A stretch of 8,899 nt of DNA from an uncultured Oscillospiraceae bacterium. Lineage in GTDB: Bacteria > Bacillota > Clostridia > Oscillospirales > Acutalibacteraceae. Each line of letters opens with the position of its first letter. Position 1 is the first letter of the stretch. Positions 4,213 to 8,899 of this stretch are shown here, in pieces. Location of the stretch: NCBI GenBank assembly GCA_900552225.1, contig URYX01000066.1:1-8899 (forward strand). Reading direction: 5' to 3'. The notes under the pieces were generated by a model. That model was not told the DNA's origin, made no database searches, and saw only the letters and a program-made list of their open reading frames with translations. A program made the translations under genes and the position numbers.

Positions 4213-6793
4213 TACGGTCGGACGCTATGCGGAGGCCTATGCCTCCGTGGCGCGCGGGGAGCGGGAGGATTCCGCCCTGCCGGGGAAAACCTGGTTTATC
4301 GGCCATGAGGAGATGCTGACGCTGCCGCATGACGACGGCGACTGCCGCTACCCTTACGGCAGCAACGGATTCAATTTCTGGGCGTATGCCTCCGGCTATA
4401 TGCATGCCAATGAGGGCCTGTTCTCTCCGCTGCTGCGCAGCGCGGAGGGGGAGGAGCCGAACGCCGCCTGGTTTGCCGGCTTCCCGCGGGGGGATACGGT
4501 CGAGGTCGTGCCGCTGCTCGGTGTCCCGGCTGCGGACGATGAGGCCGTGCGGTATACGGTGTTCAACAAATCGTTTATCACCTATATTACGGAAATTCAC
4601 GGCCTGCGGTTTGCCGTGCGGCTGGTGACCACGGAGCAGCGGGAGCTGCTGATGACGGTGACGGCGGAAAATCTCGGGACCGAGGAGCGCCGCTTTTTTC
4701 TGTCGTCCTATTTCAACCCGTTCCTGCAGCATGGCGTGTATCCGTGCGGCGAGGATCGCTGGTTCCGCGAGGTGACGGTGCGCGATTGTCCCGGACAGGT
4801 GTTGCCCGCGTTTACCGTGCGCTGCAACATCAGCCTGAGCCGTACCCGCCAGGTGGTCAACCTCGGAACCCTGACCCGTGCGCTGCGCTGCGAGGGCGGA
4901 GCATGGCTCTCGGGACACGAGGAAACCGCTTCGCGGTATCAGTATGTCGGCGGTGTGCGCGGCAGCCTGCATCGCCCCGGCGGTCTGCTCCGCGGCCGGT
5001 TTGAGCCGCCGGTGCATACCGCGACCTTTACCGAGGTGGCGGCCTGCGGCGACCTGCTGCATGTTGCGGTGCCGGCGGGCGGCTCGGTGCGGACGGACAC
5101 GCTGTTTGCCTACCGCGTACACCGCGAGAGCGAGGATGAGCTGACGGAGATGCTGCGCGAGGTGCCGTCCGCGGAGACGGTGGATGCGCGGGTCGCGGAG
5201 ATGGTGCAGGCCGAGTCGAGCCGCAACAGCGGGCTCGCATTCCGTGCCACCGGTACCTACGGGGAGCGGCTGACCGCCGAAAAGCTCAATCAGTTTGTGG
5301 AGCAGCTGAAAAAGCAGGTGGAGTTCTGCGCAATGCTGAAGGGCTATGCGCAGCCGGGCGCCGGCTCGCTGATTGGCGTGCGCGATGTCGGACAGGCGCT
5401 CGAGGGCTATCAGATCTGGCGCCCCGCCGAGGCGCGCGCCAAAATTCTCGAGCTGCTCAGCTTCACGGATCCCTCCGGACGCTGCCCGCGGCAGTATTCG
5501 CTGCCTGCCTATGAGGGCGCCGTGCCCGCCATGGATCTGCGTCCCTTCATCGATCAGGGCGTGTGGGTTATCTCGACCGTTGTCAACTACCTGAAATATA
5601 CCGACGACTACTCGCTGCTTTCGGAGAGCTGCGGCTTCTACCGCATCGTGGACGAGGCGGCGCGCCAGGTGGAAAAATGCGAGGAGCAGTCCTCAGTGCT
5701 TGATCACCTGCTGCGGATCATGGATTGGCTGATGGACAAGACCGATCCGGAGACGGACTGCATCCGGGTGCTTTACGGCGACTGGAACGATGCTCTGGAC
5801 GGCCTCGGCGTCAGTCAGGACCCGTCCAAGGCCTACGGCAGCGGTGTGTCCGTGATGGCGGCCTCGCAGGTGTGGCAGAATTACCGCGAGATGAGTGAGC
5901 TGCTGTCGCGCCTGGACGCGGAGCAGTATGCCGGCCGTATCGCAGAGTACGGCGCGCGGGCCGACAAGCTGGAGAAGGGCCTGCGCCGCTACGGAATTCA
6001 GTATAATGCGGAGGGCCAGCCGCGCATTACGCACGGCTGGGGCGACCGCCGTTCCTATTACGTCGGAAGCTGGAAGGACCCGGACGGCGCGGCGCGCCGC
6101 AGCCTGACGGCCAACGCCTTCTGGGTGCTCAGCGGGCTGTATGACCGCGATATGTCCCTCCGGCAGACCATTCACGACGATATTCTGGCACTCGATTCTC
6201 CCTATGGGCTCAAGACCTTTGACCCGCATTTTGAACCGGATGCCAAGGGCGTCGGCCGGATTCCGAAGCTGCCGGCCGGCACGGCGGAAAACGGCGCTCC
6301 GTATATCCATGCCTCGGTGTTCGGTGTGATGGCGCTGTTCCGGATGGGCTGTGCCGAGGATGCCTGGGCGGAGCTGTATAAGGCGCTGCCTCTGACGCAC
6401 GACCACGTGTCGGTGTCGCCGTTCGTGATGCCCAATTCCTACGGCTATAATCCGGCCAAGCATATCGACGGAGAATCCATGATGGATTGGCAGACCGGCA
6501 GCTCCAATGTGATGCTGAAGCTGCTTGTCCGCTTCGTGATGGGTGTCAGGCCGGAATACGACGGCGTGTGGATTCAGCCGGCCTCATCCTGCCCGTTTGA
6601 GTTTACGGCGCATGTGCCGGTCAAGGGAGCCGATCTGCGGATTACCTACCGCCGCAGCGGCCTCGGCCGCCGCCGCTACACTGTCAACGGCACGGAGCGC
6701 AGCGGAGAATACAGTGATGTGCTGTGTACCGAGCGCCTGTGGCTGCCGGCTGAACAGCTGAAGGGTACGGTGGAGATCCTCGCGGAGGATTAA
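4187..6793 (+). CDS. Divergent GH94 (former GT36) family glycoside phosphorylase, substrate unknown
   Basis: This 868-residue protein lacks a signal peptide and is near the usual size of cellobiose or chitobiose phosphorylases, so a cytosolic enzyme is expected. GH94 members cleave beta-glycosides with inorganic phosphate and release an alpha-sugar-1-phosphate. The family pattern is visible: an N-terminal beta-sandwich region with YPYGSNGFNFW and GLFSPL, then an alpha/alpha-barrel with VRDVGQALEG (R399-D400), FIDQGVWVISTVVNYLKYTDDYSLL, GDWNDALDGLG (W533-N534-D535, D535 in the place of the general acid), GTAENGAPYIHA (E701) and DWQTGSSNVML (W768), and a closing beta region. Family members usually read Q-D in the FRDxxQD motif; here it is Q403-A404, and the WxTGSAxW motif lacks its second Trp. 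The enzyme is therefore divergent and its substrate should not be assumed to be cellobiose. It is probably co-translated with the barrel protein upstream. Confidence 0.85.
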   Translation: MSCNWNMLDTVGRYAEAYASVARGEREDSALPGKTWFIGHEEMLTLPHDDGDCRYPYGSNGFNFWAYASGYMHANEGLFSPLLRSAEGEEPNAAWFAGFPRGDTVEVVPLLGVPAADDEAVRYTVFNKSFITYITEIHGLRFAVRLVTTEQRELLMTVTAENLGTEERRFFLSSYFNPFLQHGVYPCGEDRWFREVTVRDCPGQVLPAFTVRCNISLSRTRQVVNLGTLTRALRCEGGAWLSGHEETASRYQYVGGVRGSLHRPGGLLRGRFEPPVHTATFTEVAACGDLLHVAVPAGGSVRTDTLFAYRVHRESEDELTEMLREVPSAETVDARVAEMVQAESSRNSGLAFRATGTYGERLTAEKLNQFVEQLKKQVEFCAMLKGYAQPGAGSLIGVRDVGQALEGYQIWRPAEARAKILELLSFTDPSGRCPRQYSLPAYEGAVPAMDLRPFIDQGVWVISTVVNYLKYTDDYSLLSESCGFYRIVDEAARQVEKCEEQSSVLDHLLRIMDWLMDKTDPETDCIRVLYGDWNDALDGLGVSQDPSKAYGSGVSVMAASQVWQNYREMSELLSRLDAEQYAGRIAEYGARADKLEKGLRRYGIQYNAEGQPRITHGWGDRRSYYVGSWKDPDGAARRSLTANAFWVLSGLYDRDMSLRQTIHDDILALDSPYGLKTFDPHFEPDAKGVGRIPKLPAGTAENGAPYIHASVFGVMALFRMGCAEDAWAELYKALPLTHDHVSVSPFVMPNSYGYNPAKHIDGESMMDWQTGSSNVMLKLLVRFVMGVRPEYDGVWIQPASSCPFEFTAHVPVKGADLRITYRRSGLGRRRYTVNGTERSGEYSDVLCTERLWLPAEQLKGTVEILAED

Positions 6794-6803
6794 CGGGAAG
6801 CAG

Positions 6804-6817
6804 CGCGGGATTCCGCG
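6804..6817 (+). other. Short intergenic hairpin after the GH94 gene
   Basis: CGCGG (6804-6808) and CCGCG (6813-6817) flank a GATT loop, followed by TGTTTCAT. The stem is short and the T-run is broken, so at best this is a weak terminator. The lipoprotein gene starts 33 bases further on without a recognisable promoter. Confidence 0.3.
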
Positions 6818-6849
6818 TGTTTCATAGATTGCATTAAGGGGAGTTAGCA

Positions 6850-8100
6850 ATGAACACAAAGCGAATCATGGCGGCATGCCTGGCCGCTGTGATGCTGTTC
6901 GGTCTCTGCGCCTGTACGGGCACGCCGGACAGCTCACAGCCGCCGGACGCATCCGCCGACGGCACCTCGGAGGCGGGCGGCACCACCGGCAGCACGGCGG
7001 CCCCGACGCAGCCTGTGCCGGAGGGAAAGTACACGTACACTCTGGAAGAACTGCCGGATTACGGAGAGCTGCCGTTTTCCACCGAGGCGGTGATTCCGGG
7101 CGATCCCGATTTCGAGGTCGGAAAATACTGGAGCGGCCCGCATCTGGAGCTGCCTCAGGGACTGGAGATGGGCGTATGGATGTGGGACAGCCGCATCATC
7201 ATCGGACAGGACCCCGCCACGCCGGGTGTCACCTGCGATGAGATGCTCGACATGCTCATCCAGAACGGCGTCACCGAAATTTATCTGACGGTGCGCGCCG
7301 ACAGCTATTACGGCATCGAGGATCTGATTGAGAGCGGCGGCGAGGTGCCGGACGGCATGGTCAGCGAGATGATGCTGCGCGGCTTCATCAAAAAATGCAG
7401 CAAATTCGGCATCAAGGTCTCCAAGCTGGAGGTCATCGTCGGCGTACCGGGCCTGGCGCGGTTCATGCCGAGCGAGAACAAGAGCGAGGAGTATTACTGG
7501 ACCAAGCAGCAGTACCTGTGGCTGGCGGATTTCAACAGCCGTGCGGCCGGGGAGGACGAGAAGCTCATCGGCCTGCATATCGACTGTGAGGCGAGCTGGG
7601 ACGATTACGGCGACCCAGTGGAGAACGTGCAGAACTTTACCGACTGGCTGATTACGATGACCCGCTATGCGGGGGAGTATGACATGACCCTCGGGCTTGA
7701 TCTGCTGGCCGGCTTCTACACCCGCTCCGCCTTTATGGTGACGGATGAGACCGGAGCCACCGTCCCGCTGATGGATGTCATCACGCGGCAGTGCCCGTCG
7801 CTGACGCTGATGTCCTACAGCTATTCCAATTCGAAGCAGTTCGACGGTGTCCGACGGGAGCTGGAGTACGCCAAAAAGAACGGCTGCACCCTGATTGTGG
7901 CGGCCGAGACCGGCATTCCGTCTCAGGATAACGAGCGGCCGATTACCTATTGGTCGCTGGATTATCCGCGGTTCAAGGAGCAGCAGAAGAAGCTCTGCAA
8001 GAAGCTGAAGGAGAGCGGACTGGAGCATTACGGCATCGCCATCCACTATACGGCATCTCTGTGGAAACTGGCGGAGCGGGACCGCGATCTGACGGAATAG
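6850..8100 (+). CDS. Lipoprotein with TIM-barrel-like domain, barrel paralogue 2
   Basis: This 416-residue protein starts at ATG 6850, six bases after GGGGAG. Residues 1-22 form a lipoprotein signal peptide ending in LCAC, with Cys22 as the likely lipidated residue; Cys at position -2 of the lipobox is uncommon. Residues about 23-58 are a Ser/Thr/Gly/Pro-rich spacer lifting the protein off the membrane. The rest is the exported counterpart of the barrel proteins at 3298 and 8222, with the landmarks W110-M-W112, NGVTEIYL (from N139), GIKVSKLEV, GLHIDCEA (D245, E247), LGLD (D284), LTLMSYSYS, AAET (E353) and GIAIH (H399). The candidate acidic residues are all present, in contrast to the copy at 3298. 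The family is unnamed to me. The pattern of acids at strand 4 and late in the barrel resembles glycoside hydrolases, so an extracellular glycan-acting role is plausible but unproven. It is not a typical ABC-transporter solute-binding protein. Confidence 0.85.
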   Translation: MNTKRIMAACLAAVMLFGLCACTGTPDSSQPPDASADGTSEAGGTTGSTAAPTQPVPEGKYTYTLEELPDYGELPFSTEAVIPGDPDFEVGKYWSGPHLELPQGLEMGVWMWDSRIIIGQDPATPGVTCDEMLDMLIQNGVTEIYLTVRADSYYGIEDLIESGGEVPDGMVSEMMLRGFIKKCSKFGIKVSKLEVIVGVPGLARFMPSENKSEEYYWTKQQYLWLADFNSRAAGEDEKLIGLHIDCEASWDDYGDPVENVQNFTDWLITMTRYAGEYDMTLGLDLLAGFYTRSAFMVTDETGATVPLMDVITRQCPSLTLMSYSYSNSKQFDGVRRELEYAKKNGCTLIVAAETGIPSQDNERPITYWSLDYPRFKEQQKKLCKKLKESGLEHYGIAIHYTASLWKLAERDRDLTE

Positions 8101-8123
8101 AGCTCTGCAATCGGAGAAAGGGA

Positions 8124-8152
8124 TTGACAAACTGTGAAAAATCCGGGATAAT
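8124..8152 (+). promoter_or_regulatory. Sigma-A-type promoter for the third barrel gene
   Basis: TTGACA (8124-8129) is a perfect -35 box. GATAAT (8147-8152) matches the -10 consensus at five of six bases, and the spacing is exactly 17. Transcription would begin near 8159, giving a leader of about 63 bases. It starts 24 bases after the lipoprotein stop, so the last gene can be transcribed separately from those upstream. No terminator is visible between that stop and the promoter, so read-through is also possible. Confidence 0.75.
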
Positions 8153-8172
8153 AAACAGGCCGGATCCCGGAT
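8141..8172. promoter_or_regulatory. 9-base inverted repeat over the -10 region, candidate operator
   Basis: ATCCGGGAT (8141-8149) and ATCCCGGAT (8164-8172) are exact reverse complements separated by 14 bases. Each arm is itself palindromic apart from its central base, so the pair can equally be read as two similar sites whose centres are 23 bases apart, about two helical turns. One arm overlaps the -10 box and the other lies just after the expected transcription start, the geometry of a repressor site. No regulator gene is in the window. Confidence 0.5.
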
Positions 8173-8182
8173 GTGAATACAA

Positions 8183-8198
8183 GCGGCGGCAGCGCCGC
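8183..8198 (+). other. Leader hairpin before the third barrel gene's ribosome-binding site
   Basis: GCGGCG (8183-8188) pairs with CGCCGC (8193-8198) around a GCAG loop. It ends six bases before the GGGAGG at 8205-8210 and could affect ribosome access. Confidence 0.4.
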
Positions 8199-8221
8199 AA
8201 AACTGGGAGGCAACGAAAACT

Positions 8222-8899
8222 ATGGCAGTGATGAAATGGGACGGCCCCGTATTGAATGTGGTAAAGCCCGGAGAAACCGGCTTTACCGTTTCCAGCTGGT
8301 GGTGGGACACCGACCTGCTGATCGGCAGGAGCAGGAAAAAGGCGGAGGAAATCGGTGTGACCAAGGAGAGCGCGCTGGCGATGCTGGTGGCCAACGGAGT
8401 CAACGAGCTGTATTTTGACGTGCATTTCGACCGGCTGTCCGACTGGGGCGTGCAGGAGGAGGGAAAGCTCTCCAAGCAGGAGCTGGCGGAGTTTATCGGC
8501 CTGTGCCGTGCAAACGGAATCCGTGTCGCGTCCCTGACCGGTGAGGGCGGCGTGTACGCCTGCCCGTGGCTGGATCCGGAGCGCGGATACCCGGAATTTA
8601 TGGCCCATATCAACGGTACCATCGACTTTAACCGCCATGTGCCGGAGAACCAGCGCTTTTACGGTGTGCACCTGGACATGGAGCCACACTGCGGAGACGA
8701 GCGTCCGAAGTTTCTGAAATGGATGTACTGGATGCTGAAGGCGCTGCGCAAGGCGTGCGACGAGGGCGGCCTCGAGCTGGAGTTTGACCTGAATTCCTGG
8801 TATAACGCCAATGACATGACGACGGACGATGACGGTAACGCCATCAACATCATGGATGCCTACGCCGACTATTGCGACGGCATCGCCATCATGAGCTAC
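8222..8899 (+). CDS. TIM-barrel-like protein, barrel paralogue 3 (3' end outside the window)
   Basis: The frame opens at ATG 8222 and stays open for 226 codons to the right edge. GGGAGG at 8205-8210 precedes it by 11 bases, slightly long but acceptable. There is no signal peptide, so the product should be cytosolic. It carries the same landmarks as the barrel proteins at 3298 and 6850: SSWWWD (residues 24-29), NGVNELYFDV (from N58), GIRVASLTGEGGVY, GVHLDMEPH (D152, E154), LELEFDLNSWY (D189) and, at the cut end, IAIMSY. The predicted last two strands, holding the late Glu and the final His, lie beyond the window. The HLDMEPH motif keeps both acids, so this copy looks active where the other cytosolic copy does not. 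It has its own promoter with a candidate operator. A glycosidase-like function is inferred from fold pattern and context only. Confidence 0.85.
   Translation, partial: MAVMKWDGPVLNVVKPGETGFTVSSWWWDTDLLIGRSRKKAEEIGVTKESALAMLVANGVNELYFDVHFDRLSDWGVQEEGKLSKQELAEFIGLCRANGIRVASLTGEGGVYACPWLDPERGYPEFMAHINGTIDFNRHVPENQRFYGVHLDMEPHCGDERPKFLKWMYWMLKALRKACDEGGLELEFDLNSWYNANDMTTDDDGNAINIMDAYADYCDGIAIMSY

Noticed and set aside
3488..5122. Long open frame on the - strand (544 codons)
   Set aside because: It is antisense to the barrel and GH94 genes. The product is rich in Arg, His, Pro and Ala with no domain pattern, as expected for a shadow of GC-rich coding DNA.
7021..8100. The lipoprotein as an ABC-transporter sugar-binding protein
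   Set aside because: Its sequence follows the two cytosolic barrel paralogues along its length, and no permease or ATPase gene is next to it.
6934..8622. Long open frame on the - strand (562 codons)
   Set aside because: It is antisense to the lipoprotein gene, the promoter gap and the third barrel gene, all of which have coherent motifs and ribosome-binding sites. No recognisable protein pattern is present.

Overview
The window looks like chromosomal DNA from a GC-rich gut-type Firmicute, probably an Oscillospiraceae/Ruminococcus-like clostridium. The basis is AGGAG/GGAGG ribosome-binding sites, Sec signal peptides, Thr/Ala-rich linkers ahead of a C-terminal membrane anchor with a basic tail, a Gram-positive-style lipoprotein, and a consensus sigma-A-type promoter. 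The taxonomic call is an inference. All supported genes are on the + strand. The genes are tightly packed: the largest gene-free gap is about 200 bases (2253-2449). I see no tRNA, rRNA, CRISPR array, insertion sequence or transposase gene.

Left third (1-3244): three consecutive surface-protein genes share one uncharacterised extracellular domain of roughly 165-175 residues. The first is cut by the left edge and carries at least three domain units (A partial, B, C). The second and third each carry one unit (D, E) behind a signal peptide. All three end in a linker, a hydrophobic helix and an Arg/Lys-rich tail, with no LPXTG-type sortase motif. DNA-level similarity between units and between anchors shows the cluster grew by duplication. 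The gaps before genes 2 and 3 carry strong inverted repeats.

Middle (3298-6793): a cytosolic TIM-barrel-like protein (GTG start) overlaps by 26 bases a divergent family GH94 (former GT36) phosphorylase-type enzyme, which points to translational coupling.

Right (6850-8899): a lipoprotein with the same TIM-barrel-like fold follows. After a sigma-A-type promoter with a 9-base inverted repeat over its -10 box comes a third, cytosolic paralogue that runs off the right edge. The three barrel proteins share landmarks that look like an active site: an H-x-D-x-E motif, an Asp on the next strand, a late Glu and a final His. The first lacks the Glu of the H-x-D-x-E motif.

Working model (inference): a glycan-handling locus. 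The surface proteins and the lipoprotein would bind or process a carbohydrate outside the cell, and the cytosolic barrels plus the GH94 enzyme would process imported fragments by hydrolysis and phosphorolysis. No transporter or regulator gene is visible here and the substrate cannot be read from the sequence. The repeated surface domain and the barrel family are the candidates for undescribed biology.
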